64,000 nt of DNA from Pachyseris speciosa. Taxonomy: Eukaryota > Cnidaria > Anthozoa > Scleractinia > Pachyseridae. The notes under the pieces are model-generated. The model was given only the letters and a program-made list of their open reading frames with translations, ran no database searches and was not told the origin of the DNA. The position numbers and the translations under genes are program-made. The stretch is from assembly GCA_016490735.1 (NCBI GenBank), contig JAEMWC010000164.1, positions 875,001 through 939,000 on the forward strand, in the 5' to 3' direction. Below are positions 44,918 through 56,910 of this stretch, in pieces; the first letter of the stretch is position 1, and the number at the start of each line of letters is the position of its first letter.

Positions 44918-45316
44918 TGTCGTCTGAAAGGGATCAAGGCGAGGGCTGCTTGAAATTGAAAGGGAGATATTTCCAAATGACAGTGAGATAACAATACAAG
45001 TTAGGCTTTGATTTGTTGTTGAATGTTGAGACTGATGAATCATCAATATTAATCCTAAATTGCTTCAGAGCCGACGCATGATCTGTTACACTGGCAATGA
45101 CATCACTTAAGAAACTGATATCTAAATATCTTAAATATGACGGGCGTTGAGTAATTATGGACAATATAAATAGCATCACCAACCTTCTTATACAACTGGT
45201 TTCAGTAGAAATCTTCGCATGAGAAATTGAGCGATTGGAAGGAGAGCTGTAAGCGCAAAAAAAGACAGTGCATGCCATGCCTTTGCGTACGCACTGCACA
45301 CGGTTTCTAGAAATCC

Positions 45317-45327
45317 GGGGATTCCCC
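45317..45327. promoter_or_regulatory. Perfect kappa-B site upstream of TNFR-A
   Basis: GGGGATTCCCC, a palindromic NF-kappa-B consensus, 400 bp upstream of the start codon. The same 11-mer is kept upstream of TNFR-B. Confidence 0.65.
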
Positions 45328-46919
45328 AGTACGTAAACCACTATTAGGGGAGCGGCGCGATGAGACTGTAACCTGAGAGAAACCAGTTGACCTTTTTCTG
45401 GTTACTTGCTTTTTTAAAAAAGTCAAACTCGAAGTAAAATTTATTTTTGCGCTGCTGCATGACCAAAGTGTTGCATAACTTTACTTTCAACCATCCGAGT
45501 ACACCGTGCAGTCCGTACTATAGTTATGCAACGCTTTCGAATGGTATACCATGGAATATTCCACGAGTCACTTGTATCTTCCACGTGCCCTGTCGCGGGG
45601 ATAAGAATATCGGTGAAAAGGAGAAGAAATTTTTGTCGGCAGCTTTCGTGTCACCAATAGCCAGATGCGCCATCGGCTGGTGAAGGACCCTCCCACAAGT
45701 ACAAATTGACTATGACTGTGCATCAAATGGGATAGTATTTTTCCTTAAACTATCAAAAAGTCTCATTCTCAGAGCAATGAGAACATTGCATGAAAACCTA
45801 CAGTAGACTTTTGAAAAAGAATGAACTCATGGAAAGTGCAAAAGCGTTTCAAGAAATTAAATGGACTCTCGGATCGGCCGTATCACCGCCAAAGTTTAGT
45901 AACAGCCCTAAGTGTAATACAAATTAACGGCGAATGTCATACCACTGCGTAAATGTAATAAACTTTTACGCTAAATGTAATACACCGCTGACCAACCGTA
46001 AATGTAAGAACGTTCAACCCAAAATGTAATAAGATTAAGAACCTACAAAACCTACAAAACCTTTGAATAGTTGAATGTTTTTCAAGACTCTTTCCCTCCG
46101 TTCTCTTTTAGTGGCCAACAACATACATTTTCGCCATTACATAATACACCATGTCTTACACTGATATATGTCCGTGCATTCCTCATCTTTCTCCTAACAA
46201 ACTTTTGTATATCTTTTTAAGGAAAGGTAACCGACTTGTGGCTTACTATGACTACAGTTGATTATGTAAGATATTCGTCATACGGAAAAAGAGAATTTAG
46301 AGACGGTTATTCCTTTGACAAAGAAGGATAGACAAAACACATGTCCTGTTTATTGATCTTCCGTGTTTCTTTCCCTCGCCCCCATAATCACAAGAAGAGC
46401 ACAATGTCAATCTTGTGATCATTACTGAAATATTTTAGTGCAGCTGTGGACACCTGTGTCGTGTTTGTTAGGAGTCATCAGTACTTATGACATGAACATT
46501 ACTTCAATTAAAACATACTTAAACGCTTATACAGAAACCATCTTTAGAATCTATTGTATTTTTAGTCATTTCGAGGCCTATCATTCCACTGTTGTTGCAT
46601 GTCGGGTACCTGTTAATGTAACCCTGTTTCCAAACCAAATTAGTTTAAATATGTCCGCATTTTTACCAGTTGCGTGGGAGCGGTCAATATTGGTAAAAAT
46701 GGGGACAGGTGATTGCCTATCACTCAACCCTCTTGGGAACACCGGATCTTGGAGGACATCTAAAAATAACTTTAGAGGGATTACGATGGGGATAGGACCT
46801 ATATGGGGGATTAATTCTTCTTATCTTTATCCTCTCTTCCCACAACATAAGAAACTATGCTCCGGTAAGTGTGTGGGTTCTCTTACGTCCCCTTCAAGGT
46901 TTACGTGCGGAGGTAAAAA
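45328..46919. other. Intergenic, no gene seen
   Basis: The sequence parallels 59761-61180 in copy 2. Repeats with TAAATGTAATA(C/A) occur at 45915-46030, a region largely deleted in copy 2. The segment about 46635-46850 is replaced by unrelated sequence in copy 2. Open frames are not conserved between copies. Confidence 0.5.
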
Positions 46920-47055
46920 AGACAAGTCCAGCGGCTTGACGTGATGAACACAGCCTCTTGATAACCTCAAAAATAAATTCGGTTCCGTTATCCGTTTGCA
47001 AGAGGGCGAGGGCCTTCAACGCCTTGGAGTAACAGAACAAATTATGTAAGATGGA
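46920..47055 (-). pseudogene. Integrase-like remnant (copy 1)
   Basis: The minus strand carries the QTDNGTEFIFEVIKRLCSSR block that is better preserved at 61185-61511. The rest of the core, found in copy 2, has been removed here by a deletion ending at about 47058. Confidence 0.55.
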
Positions 47056-47344
47056 ATGAAAACGTAAGCCTCCACTTCAAGTCAACCGCCAATAAGTCAG
47101 ATAAATATATAATGCTTTACCGTATGTGATAACACCGAAGCACAACATAGCTAAATATTACTTCTCCCATTTCTCCAAGACTCCTTGGTACTCGACAGAA
47201 ACAAAAAAGCCTCCTTTAACCATCCAATCGCGTAATACTCACTAAAAGTCTCGCGCACCCTATTCGGCTTGGAGCCGGAAAAACTACCATACAATCTCTT
47301 TTTACAACATTCTATCGCGTAATACTGAGCAAAACTATTGCAAT

Positions 47345-47467
47345 CCTTTCGGCACGGAGAGAAATTTAACTACTAAGCTTTGGAATGGTTTACCTACTAG
47401 AGTTAGGGAGTGTCCGGACTTAGCCGCTTTCAGGCGCGCGTTGCTTTCGTTTATGGCGAGGCTTTAA
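47345..47467 (+). pseudogene. LINE 3' coding remnant
   Basis: KLWNGLPTRVRECPDLAAFR followed by RALLSFMARL and a TAA. This is the C-terminal end of a CR1/L2-type ORF2 (RLWN.LP..V......FK..L). It is joined directly to satellite sequence upstream. Confidence 0.65.
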
Positions 47468-47689
47468 CTTAACCTTGCGGTGATTGTTACAGATCCGGGG
47501 TGGCTGGGCTGGACACATAGGTGTGCTATTCTATAGCATACCAATGAATTTTTTTTTTAATTCTTCGAATTTTAATGCACCTACGCTTACTAACTAGATA
47601 TTACGCATAAATTAGATACGTATAAATTAGATAATATATAGCTTATCAATATCTTTATATTTTGTCATTACTTCTTATTACTGTTACAA

Positions 47690-47790
47690 GTCTCGCACTC
47701 TATTCGGCACGGAGAGAGAAAGGGCGAGAGAAACTATATTTTTTTGCCGGAAAACTACCATACAGTCTCTTTACAACATTCTATCGCTTA
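47690..47790 (+). repeat. Satellite unit (about 85 bp family)
   Basis: TCTCGCACTCTATTCGGCAC with GGAGAGA..GGGCGAGAGAAACTA, a family seen again at 50640, 51355, 63190 and 63930. Confidence 0.65.
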
Positions 47791-48974
47791 ACACAGGCCT
47801 ACTCTGGGTCCTTAAGTCGCCTTAAGTCGCCTTAAATCGCCTTAAGTCATTTATATATTAAGTCACCTTAATTCCATAAACACACCTTAAAATTAGTCTA
47901 GGGGTAGTGGGATACCAATATACCCCATAAAATAACAATCAGAATATAATTTAATTCATGTCTATGTACCAAATGCCTAAAATCGAGGAAAATATAAATA
48001 CTTTTTATACCCGAATTGTGACAAAAAAATACCACATACCCAAAACCCCTGGCCACGCCTGATGAGCTAGCAAAGTAGTGACAGATCAAGGGAGGCATCT
48101 TAATGCAATTGTCTCTTAGTTTATTTCAAAAACTAATGATGGGGAGGGGGGAAGCAGGGGAGTTGCCTCCTCTCCCTTCTTGCAATATCCCTTTAAAATG
48201 TGCTGATGAGCCTGGTGAACCCCTGCCATAACACATAGGAGAGGCCAGAACACACAGGGGCACCTGCACCAGAGATAATTGTTTGCAGGAATCATGTAAG
48301 GTACATATGAGAGCAAACTTGAACACAAGTCCTGATTAAACGATCTGTGATTAGTCGTTTTTGGTAATTGGCTCTAGTGGAGACACCACAGACAAGATTC
48401 TAGTCTCTGCACAATTTATTTTCAGTTTCATAAGATATTATGTTACCAGTTTGCTACAAAAACACGTACCCATAAATTCAAGTCAAAATATTTAAGCCTA
48501 CAATTTAAATTTTTAATAAGCTTAACAAATGTAACAGATGAAATAAGTCTAGTAACAACGATTGAAATAGTCACTATTAACTTAAACTTAAATAAAAGGC
48601 CTAAGCAAAGTATTATTAGGGTTCAACTAACCTTTATCTGTTATTTTTCCGAACAAAATTCCAAATCTTTGATGGATACATCCTAACCAAATGCACGAGG
48701 GAGATGAACAAGAATACTCCATATCCACTCCACAACTCCGTGGAAACCTGCACTAATTTGTTCTTTGCACAGGCTGGGTTGATACTTGACTTGACAGATG
48801 AACTCACAGCCAAAGCTCAACGAAATTGTTTTCATTTCATGTCCCCGGCAAACAAACCATAAGTGTCATAAGTCCTAATCCGCATATTTACACGTGTCGG
48901 GCAAATGTTACATGTACCGTACGTGATGAATGTACATCTTTCACACATTTGTTGGTTGTGCAGGAATCAAAATT

Positions 48975-49263
48975 CCCTGCTAGCAGAGGCCTCTTTTCCT
49001 TGTATTCAGTGTTCTGGAGAAAAGAGACCTCTGCCATGGGTCGAAACGGTCTTTGATTAAGCCGCCGTCCGAGTTCGTGGACGGAGGTTTTAAAACGCAT
49101 GCTCCATGTATTGTTTGTCACTTGAGCAAAGCTAAAAACATCACGTGATGGTTCGGTCGCTAAGAAACCGCGACGCATACTCAACACAGACCGTTTCGAC
49201 CCATGGCAGAGGTCTCTTTTTTCTAGCACGCTGAATATAGAAAAGAGGTCTCTGCTAGCAGGG
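48975..49263. mobile_element. Nested MITE, 289 bp, with 78-bp inverted ends
   Basis: CCCTGCTAGCAGAG and ACCTCTGCCATGGGTCGAAA are mirrored at the right. It lies inside the 2830-bp element. Confidence 0.75.
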
Positions 49264-50440
49264 TAGAATCAAAATGGCAACTGTAACACAATATTATTCA
49301 TCTACTTTCCAGCTTTTGGTTTGCATGTACCGTTGGAAGAAAAAGGTAAACATGGCTTCCAGCCACTGTTATCGTCACGTGACTTGACTTGCTCCTCTGT
49401 AGCATGGAAACTAGCTAGAGGCTGGCAAGGAGTTCTGAGAGAATCAAAATGGCGACTTGCCTGACTTGCAGTAAGCTTCAAGTTTAATATTAGTGGAACG
49501 TCCAAGTTGCCAGGAGCACAAAAAGTGGTCAGTGACCAAGGAAAAGATGTTTCATTGAAAAAGACCTTGGCATACGGTGCTCGTTACGGTATTGGAGTGT
49601 TCTGCCTCACTGGGGAAAGGGAAGAACAGAGTAGTTGCGTTCCCGAAAACGAACAATCAATGTTTGATATCACTGGAATAGAGTATAATTTACCAAACTT
49701 TCCTGCAAAAATTCACAGTGCAAACTGCAAGAATCTAGGAGATAAGTTTACAAAGATAACAATTGCTGTCATTTGTGAAATATCACGACTTCTTGTTGTT
49801 TATTTTTTGTTTACATTACAAATTTTATATACTTAATAGTCTTATTTAAATTATATCTTTCTTTTGATAAGTACATAAATAATTTTTTTAGACAAAATAA
49901 AAAAATCCCTCTTAAGGTGAAAGCATTTTGGTTTGTTTACATTATACATGTATGCTGTGATGCTCAATTTACTGTTACTGATCAACACATAATAATGAGT
50001 GAGACATTGAGGGTGATTGGAAACAGCCTTAAAGATTTGAACAAAACTGCAAAAGCCACAGGAACAAATTTATTATGACAATCAAACATCTTAACCTGGA
50101 AAACTACAATAGAAATTGATGAAAACTGCAATGTCTCCCTCCACAAGCAACATTGTTATCTGTACGTTTAATGGCTACTTTGTGTTTGCAATATACTGTA
50201 ATTACTTTAATTATATTTAATTATTATTGTTATTCCAGTCCAGCATTTTTGAGCTCTTGTGGCTTTAAAACATGGACATCTGACACTGACATTATAAATT
50301 ATAGCAATTAAAAACTGTGTAATAATATTATTGTGATCATATTATATCAATGGACAAGATTTTGGGAAAGAAATAGAGCTTTTTGTAGAGACTTTGATGA
50401 ATTGATACTCTATCATTTAAGTTGAATTAAAGCACTTTTT

Positions 50441-50530
50441 TAAGGCGACTTAAGGCATTAACCTTACACAACCTAAGGCAACTTAAAAGTTGCCTTACGT
50501 TGTGTAAGGTTAATGCCTTAAGTCGCCTTA
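50441..50530. repeat. Long perfect hairpin
   Basis: TAAGGCGACTTAAGGCATTA..CACAA is mirrored as TTGTG..TAATGCCTTAAGTCGCCTTA, with a second GGCAACTT/AAGTTGCC stem in the middle. The near-perfect 90-bp palindrome is made from the same TTAAGTCGCC unit found at the element ends. Confidence 0.85.
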
Positions 50531-50639
50531 ATCGCCTGATTTTTTGGGCGAACTTTTCTTAAGTCGCCTTAAATCGCCTTAAGTCGCCTTAAGTTATGGC
50601 GACTTAAGGACCCAGAGTAGGCCTTAACACTGAGTAAAC

Positions 50640-50810
50640 CATTGCACTCCATTCGGCGCGGAGAGGAAAATGGCGAAATAAACTATTTTTTATGATACTC
50701 TATCCTCTAATATTTACTAGTGACTAGTCTCGAACTCTATTCGGCACGAAGAGAAAAACGGGGAGAGAAACTATATTTTATATCATTCTATCTGTAATAT
50801 CCTCACACTA
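50640..50810 (+). repeat. Satellite array, about 85-bp unit
   Basis: Two units with CTCCATTCGGCGCGGAGAG and CTCTATTCGGCACGAAGAG landmarks. Confidence 0.7.
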
Positions 50811-50923
50811 TTAAAGCACAACCGCACAAACCCTTAAATTGTTTAATCCATGCTCAACTACAAAGCACATGGTTTTCAACTTTCCTCGAGTAAACAAACT
50901 GGAGGAGCGGTTCCGTATCATCA

Positions 50924-51085
50924 GGCAGGAATCTATTAGAAGTTCCACGCTCTAAGCTAAAATCTTACGGCGATCGCGCTTTTTCTGTTCCTGCGCCAAG
51001 ATTATGGAATGATATTCCCGACAGCATAAAATGTAGCGAAGACCTTTTTTCTTTTAAGCGTAATCTGAAAACTTATCTTTTTTAA
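50924..51085 (+). pseudogene. LINE ORF2 C-terminal fragment (CR1/L2-like)
   Basis: 54 codons to a TAA, including LKSYGDRAFSVPAPRLWNDI and SEDLFSFKRNLKTYLF, the classic C-terminal signature of CR1/L2 LINEs. A 5'-truncated copy. The homologous fragment in copy 2 (63583-63699) has a 16-bp deletion that shifts the frame. Confidence 0.8.
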
Positions 51086-51117
51086 GGGTTAATTTAATGA
51101 GTAGTTGTTTAATTGTC

Positions 51118-51243
51118 ATCCAGTTTTAACTTTTTAACCGTTAAAAAGTTAAAACTGGATGCGCGCCCTCTCCAAAAGCTCTAGGGCGCTTTGCAATTAA
51201 AGGCTTTAATTGTAAAGCGCCCTAGAGCTTTTGGAGAGGGCGC
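51118..51243. repeat. Double hairpin in a LINE 3' tail
   Basis: Two adjacent palindromes: TTTTAACTTTTTAA / TTAAAAAGTTAAAA (51118-51160), and GCGCCCTCTCCAAAAGCTCT with its mirror (51163-51243). The following GGCGCTATAAAAATTGTA tail is typical of CR1/L2 3' ends. In copy 2 only a single half is present (63789-63826). Confidence 0.8.
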
Positions 51244-51354
51244 TATAAAAATTGTATTATATTATGGCAGTTAAAACTCCTGAATGCCAGGTCATAAGCA
51301 AAAATACTGGGCGTGTAAACGTAGCCAGTATTATATCAAAATTTAATTAACTAC

Positions 51355-51715
51355 AAGTATCGCACTCTATTCGGCACGGAGAAAACAAAGGTGAGATAAA
51401 CTATATTTTAAATCATGCTATCCTCTAATATTGACTACAATTCTCGCACTCTGTGTTCGGCACGGACAGAAAAAAGGGCAAGAGAAGCTATGTTTTACAT
51501 CATTCTATCCTCCAATACTTACTACAAGTCTCGCACACTATTCTGCAAGGAGAGAAAAAGGAGGGAGAGAAACTATGTTTTACATCATTATATCCTCTAA
51601 TACTGACTACAAGTCTCGCACTCTATCCGGCACGGAGAGAAAACGGGCGAGAGAAACTATATTTTATATCATTCTATCCTCATTCTATCCTCTGACTACA
51701 AATCTTGCTCTCTCT
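51355..51715 (+). repeat. Satellite array, about 85-bp unit, four to five units
   Basis: Repeated TCTCGCACTCTATTCGGCAC / GGAGAGAAA...GAGAAACTATATTTTA / ATCATTCTATCCTCTAATA. Open frames across it are repeat artefacts. Confidence 0.85.
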
Positions 51716-52133
51716 ATTCAAAGTTTCATTTTGCCACAAATGGGTGTTTTCTGCCTATACCTACCATCAATCTTTCAAATGTTATGAAAGAACAATTCAA
51801 CAGATTGGCTTTATTCTGTTTCATTGCATAGAAGGTTTGTCTACCTAAAAAGCTGGTAAAAGTAAAATCATGGAAAGTAAATAATTGTTGCCATCTACAA
51901 ATTCCATGCCAGTTTCAAATTTCAATCCTACATAGGATCACGAAAAAAAAATTGCTGTGGTTAGGTTTTGCCATCTTTTCCAGCAATGTCATTGCCAAAA
52001 GGTTTGTTACACATGAAGCAAAGCCGGAAAAAATCAAACAGGCATGACAGTGCACTTCTCCAGCAAAGTAATAGCATAGACATGGGATGTAAACAATATA
52101 TCAGCTCAAAACTAGTGCAAGAATTAAATGAAA

Positions 52134-52390
52134 ATTAATTTAATTAATTAATTAATTAAGAAATTTATATAGCGCATTTTCCTAACGCCCAAATGCGCTA
52201 TACAACGTCAAATAGATCATAATCTATACAGCAAAAAGTACAAATGTTTAAAAGAATTAAGAGAATGTTTAAAAGTCATAAAAATAAAATATAAAAATAA
52301 AAAAGTCTAAAAATAGGCTTGTCGAAAAAAGATAAGTCTTAAGCATAGCTTAATCTTACTTCGCAAACGAGCAGTCTGGACAAACCTTTT
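52134..52390 (-). repeat. Probable LINE 3' tail, minus strand
   Basis: TTAA-type tail repeat (52136-52160), then ATAGCGCATTTTCCTAACGC and CCCAAATGCGCTATAC hairpin, as at the 3' end of many CR1/L2-type elements. No coding part is recognised. Confidence 0.5.
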
Positions 52391-54099
52391 TTCAACTGAA
52401 TCCTTTATTCAGAGAGTAAACATTACAAAACAGCTCTTCTGCTTCCAAATTAATAAGGAAGTTTTGGGGGGAAAGGCAGACAAGAACTCTCTCAGCTCCC
52501 TTTTTATCAGCAACCTCAACCAAGCAACCAAGCAGCCAAACAGCAAAACTCTGACCCCGTTGCATCCTGGGAAATTCCACATATTTTTGAGCGGTCATTC
52601 ACCACGATTTGACTTGACAAAGTAAGAGTCAAAGCTGATTTTTAAGCAGAAATTACATCTTTGAGCTGGAGCTCCGACACTTCCGTCGCGGTACCCGGCC
52701 GTCGAAGCACCCTTTCGTTTTTTCTGCCATTCATTCACTCATTTGTCTATTTTATAAATATGTAGGGAGATGGCTTAGATTCGGAATTTGTGCAAATATA
52801 ATCCCTGAATAAGTACAAGATAAGGATGACCTTTTTCTCATTAAAAGGGAACAAAAAAACAAGGCTTTACATGTCCCGTTGAAAGCTCATACATATCCGT
52901 AGCAAAATCCCCTCCCCCCCCCCCCCCCCTCCTCAAAGACTAAAAATACTACTTTCCAACACATCAAATCAAATTATTTCTTTATTTAAATTCTCTTAAC
53001 AGAGTAACTTCGATATGGTTGTACGCGACTTTCTGTTTTAGAATCAATGTGTTAAACTGACTGTGAAAAAGATATCTATTTCAACACTCAAGTTAGAACT
53101 TTCATTTCTACCCGTTTGACCTCCTTGATTAAAGAGCACGCAATTTTATCCCAGATTCTAGCAACTTGCCGACTCCAAAGACGATGAGGAAACTGCTAAT
53201 AGTGAAGAACTGTGGGATCGTTTGGGTAGACGGAAGATGGAAGATGACAAACATGTCATTTTTCGGCGTTTTCAAAACCAGTAGCGTTGCTCTGTGAGGC
53301 AGAATTAACAAGAGCAAAGCTACGGGCCTTGAAAACACCCACAAATGAAATGTTTGTCATCTTCCGTCTACCCAGACGATCCCTCAATCCTTCACTAGTA
53401 CCAGTCTCCTCCTCGCTTTTGGAGTGGGCAATATTTATTTCTTTTCAATTGTCAACGTATCCCGTTCTTAAACAACGTACCAAGAAAAAGGCTGGATCTT
53501 AGCCAACCTCTATTCTCCAAAGGCTTTACACTCTTCATTGAAATGTATCAATGAGAAAACTACAAAAAAGTCATGTGTACATGCTTCGTTGCTTTGAGCG
53601 ATTTTTGCTCGTGATTGGTTTAACGAACAGCTCATGCTCGGCTTTGGTTTACTTAGCGAACAATCTACGCGGTCGATTTGGTACGTGAAAGCTCTCCAGG
53701 AATGAAGTGACGTCACTGTTTTAAGCAATACGATTGGACAATGGAAGAATCTCTGTTCCATATTTGGGTGTTCTCTGGTGGTGAGCTGTTCTGGTTAAAT
53801 AAAAAAACTGGCGGATAAAACAAATGCTAATACTTCCCGAAGCCGTTTTCCATGGTCAAACGAAAATCGCTCTATATTTTTCTAATTCTGTTCCACGTGC
53901 GAAAATAATGACAATTTCCTTCTGAAAAGGATCACCACACTGAAACATTTTTAGTAGATGAAGGATTGTGTCCCTATTAAATACATTTCATACTAAGTCA
54001 AATTCAACTTGCTGCCGATGACATATGTACAGCGTCTTTCCCAAGCATTATAAGTAAATGGACAAACGTCTAAACAATTAATTATTTATTTGACTGACT

Positions 54100-54270
54100 G
54101 GATGAGAGACTGACTACATGACTGTCTGACGGACTGAAGGACGAAAGGACGGAAGGACGGAAGGACGGAAGGACGGAAGGACGGAAGGACGGAAGGACGG
54201 AAGGACGGAAGGACGAAAGGACGGAAGGACGGAAGGACGGAAGGACTTATACGGACTGATTGACTGACTG
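54100..54270 (+). repeat. GGAAGGAC octamer minisatellite
   Basis: About 14 near-perfect GGAAGGAC units at 54130-54245 with GACT repeats around them. The antisense Pro-Ser-Phe-Arg frame through it is an artefact. Confidence 0.95.
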
Positions 54271-55270
54271 GCAAGTGTTCGAGAGTAAGGAACACAACAA
54301 AAGGGCGATACGCCCCAGGCATCGCTTTCCCTCTTTCCTTTGCTTTGCTCATAAATTTGTTAACATTTCCCATGTCTGCTTGTCTATTTCTGTACAGGCG
54401 TATTTCAAATAAAATTTAAAGTGTTGATTCTTTGGGTTCAATGGACCCCATCGTCATCAAAAGTAAAAGGAATAACTGAGTCGTTCAAGTACGGATAAAT
54501 TTAGTTGATTGACACTGAGCTAACATCTCTTCAATAAACGTTAACTATCCAAATGGAAATTTAGTCAACGTTCAGATGTTGCTGGAGCACATTTGAGTGC
54601 AAATTAATTACTGAACAAAGAAGAATTCGACCAGCGGTGAACGGTACTCTCCTTATACTTAGCCGGTCCCGGCTGAAAGGGTAAAAAATGAAGTTGTTCC
54701 CCGAGTTTGATTAGAAGTGGACGAGCCTTTTCGTTTTATCTCAACTTAAACGACAGATCTAGAACAGTAATCTAATTCTCGCAGTTAGTTGTGAGCTTTC
54801 ACCGAACGCATTTTTCGCCCAGACTAGGAAGGTGGTAAATTTCTTGTTTTCAACTTCTTTCAGTAGTACCTCACCGCGATGTTTCCTGCCTAACTTCAAT
54901 TGTAAACCAAAGATGCTTTGTTAGATAATCTCTCTTCGGGAAAGGGACTGCGGTCCACTTTCATAAAACAATTGCCGCGAGTTACTGGTGCGTACCAATC
55001 ACAGAAACATATCAGTTGATCCTAGGAAACAACAACCAGTGTTGAAGGTGTACATGTTTCGAGAACTGTCATAGCGTTTGGTTTACTGACTCCTGATCAC
55101 AGTTTGTAGTGCTTTAATGATTCCTTTGTACCGAGTAAGAACTCAGTTGTGACACCCGGCACCGAAATGTGAGGGAAGGAGACGCTTTGGCCGATTTCTA
55201 TCTGCCTTTCACATTCTAATTTTTCATCTAATCCACATGTTGCTCACGGTCTAATAAGCAAGTAAGTTAC

Positions 55271-55593
55271 TCAGGTGTCATTGTGCCTTACATAAGGCAT
55301 TAGTTTCTGTACGATGTCATTCCGTCCAATCTTTTTCAGTGTCTCAACAAAGTCACTTAGAGGAAGGTCTGGGTACCTCGTCCATATCAAGCTCATTAAC
55401 ATTCTGGAAGGGCTTCCTTTGCTTTGGAACTCATCATGTAACGCGTTCCTTTCTTGCTGTGAAATTAGCGCGTACTTAGCTGCTAAGCGCTCGTAGTCAC
55501 GTCTGGTCCACCATCTTCCACTGTCAAGCCTCAAGCACATCCAATCAAAGAGTTCCTGGTTTTCGTTCTCAAGCTGCTCGAGGCTTGTGTAAG
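55271..55593 (-). CDS. Death domain exon of TNFR-B
   Basis: 106 residues: YTSLEQLENENQELFDWMCL, DYERLAAKY, RNALHDEFQSKGSPSRMLMS, VETLKKIGRNDIVQKLMPYV, then RHNDT and a TGA. A local indel changes the last codons, so the NSLAH end shared by TNFR-A and the adaptor is replaced by an earlier stop. The six-helix domain itself is complete. Confidence 0.9.
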
Positions 55594-55982
55594 CTAAATA
55601 AGAAAACATTTCAGTTTTAAATAAATTTCTTGCAAAGTAATGGGCATACAACACCACCTTTTTATCGCTGGAGAATGTTTAAGAATATAGTCATATCGTT
55701 CGTGGTCTGTAATTTTCTTTTTTTTTCCTCATGAGCTATACTTTTGAACAATACTAATGGTTTCAGGGGTTAATAGGGAATAAATGCTCGCATCATTGCC
55801 TACTCGAAGGAAACCCACCTTATCAAGCTAGGCCGGGGTAGTGGGGCTACGCAAAACACTGTACACCAATCGGATGAACGTTAGTTATCAAATTAAAACG
55901 TTACATGAACAGGGAAGCTTAAGTCATTTACCCGCAATAGATTGGTGGCTACGCGGTTAAGTTATGTTTTATACCGACTCAC

Positions 55983-56910
55983 TTGGATTCATTTGTCCGT
56001 GCGTGGGAGAGGCACCCAGGTCAGGCTCAGCTGGCCGTTCAACAGCAGCAGCGTTATTCGCAAGGAGATTGGTTCGCCGCCCATGCGCTTTGTAAACAAT
56101 CAGACCAATGATTAATACCACTGCAGTCGATGCAAACACTGTTGATAGAGTAGTGAGCGTCTTGTTTTCATTGTTCTTTTCCCTAAACTCTACCTCCCAG
56201 CCTTTTGCCGCTTTGCGATTGTTCGCTGACCAAGTGGACGACACTGAGGACGTTGGCGATGTTTTTGTGTAGTGAGTTCTAAATATTGTTGTTAACTCAT
56301 TTTGCGGCTTCTCTGGTTGAGTTGCATGGGCGGCGAAGATGGTCTTTTGAGTTGTCGTTAGTGAACGTCTCTTTCCTTGCGTCGCATTGGAGGTCTTTGA
56401 AGGCTTCGTAGGTGAAAGCCTTTTCAAGGTGTGCGTCATAACATCAGAAGCTTTTGTGGCGGGCACATTTGTGCATGGCGTTGAGCGGACTTTACACTTC
56501 TTCTTATAACTGGCACATTCCTGTGCCAATTCGTCCTTTCCGTCTCTGCAGCACTTCGCACAAGGAAAACAGTCGAAGATGAATGGCGCAGGGTAAAAAC
56601 CACCAGCGCATTTATCGTCGCACTTAGTGTTAGAGACTAACGTGCATGTCTTTATTATTTCTTTCCCTTTAGAACATACAGTACATGATTCGCATTGCGC
56701 CTTGTCATATTTGTCCGAATACGTCTTGCCAAGTTGACAAGAGACGCAATGGATGGGCGTTCCGAAAGCAACTGAGCTGCCGCACGGGACAGAAGGTTGG
56801 GATCCCTCGGGACAATCGGGACACTCCAGGCATTTGTATCTCCTTCCTGGCGATTCAATCCAGTGAATTTGCGTTGTCTTACACGGGGAGTCTGCTTCAA
56901 TTTCATAAAC
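55983..56910 (-). CDS. Ectodomain and transmembrane exon of TNFR-B
   Basis: 309 codons, open throughout, starting VYEIEADSPCKTTQIHW. Cysteine-rich modules include CLECPDCPEGSQPSVPC, CQLGKTYSDKYDKAQCESCT and CAGGFYPAPFIFDCFPCAKC. The stalk is Thr/Lys-rich, and a transmembrane helix (STVFASTAVVLIIGLIVY) is followed by HGRRTN. Substitutions against TNFR-A concentrate in the second module (KEIIKTCTLVS for KLTKKNCTLFS) and the stalk, so ligand preference may differ. Confidence 0.9.

Larger units (their letters stand above)
47795..50624. mobile_element. Inverted-repeat DNA element, 2830 bp, copy 1 only
   Basis: Ends AGGCCTACTCTGGGTCCTTA and its mirror are followed by tandem TTAAGTCGCC units. TAACAC flanks both sides (47789-47794 and 50625-50630; TTAACAC if the end base is shared). 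Near the right end is a hairpin at 50441-50530. The interior contains a second MITE (48975-49263). No transposase is recognisable. Copy 2 has uninterrupted satellite at the matching place. Confidence 0.75.
36540..52984. repeat. Tandem duplication, copy 1 (TNFR-A unit)
   Basis: Sequence from about 36540 (AAACTGACTGTGAAAA landmark at 36603) is repeated in the same order and orientation from about 52985. Matched blocks include the minisatellite, the three receptor exons, the upstream region and the LINE/satellite region through about 51430. The copies differ by insertions: intron 2 is 2324 bp here against 389 bp in copy 2. Two MITEs in intron 1 and a 2.8-kb element at 47795 occur only here. Confidence 0.8.

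Noticed and set aside
46438..46944. 168-codon plus-strand frame
   Set aside because: The matching frame in copy 2 stops after about 55 codons, the rest is replaced by unrelated sequence, and no domain is seen.
49507..49836. 109-codon plus-strand frame inside the 2.8-kb element
   Set aside because: No family resemblance, and the start context and neighbours give no support; it could be a captured exon but the sequence does not show it.
51415..51787. Overlapping plus-strand frames with repeated RTLF/RERNYVLHH
   Set aside because: Translation of the 85-bp satellite.
54086..54373. Repeated Pro-Ser-Phe-Arg minus-strand frame
   Set aside because: Antisense reading of the GGAAGGAC minisatellite.
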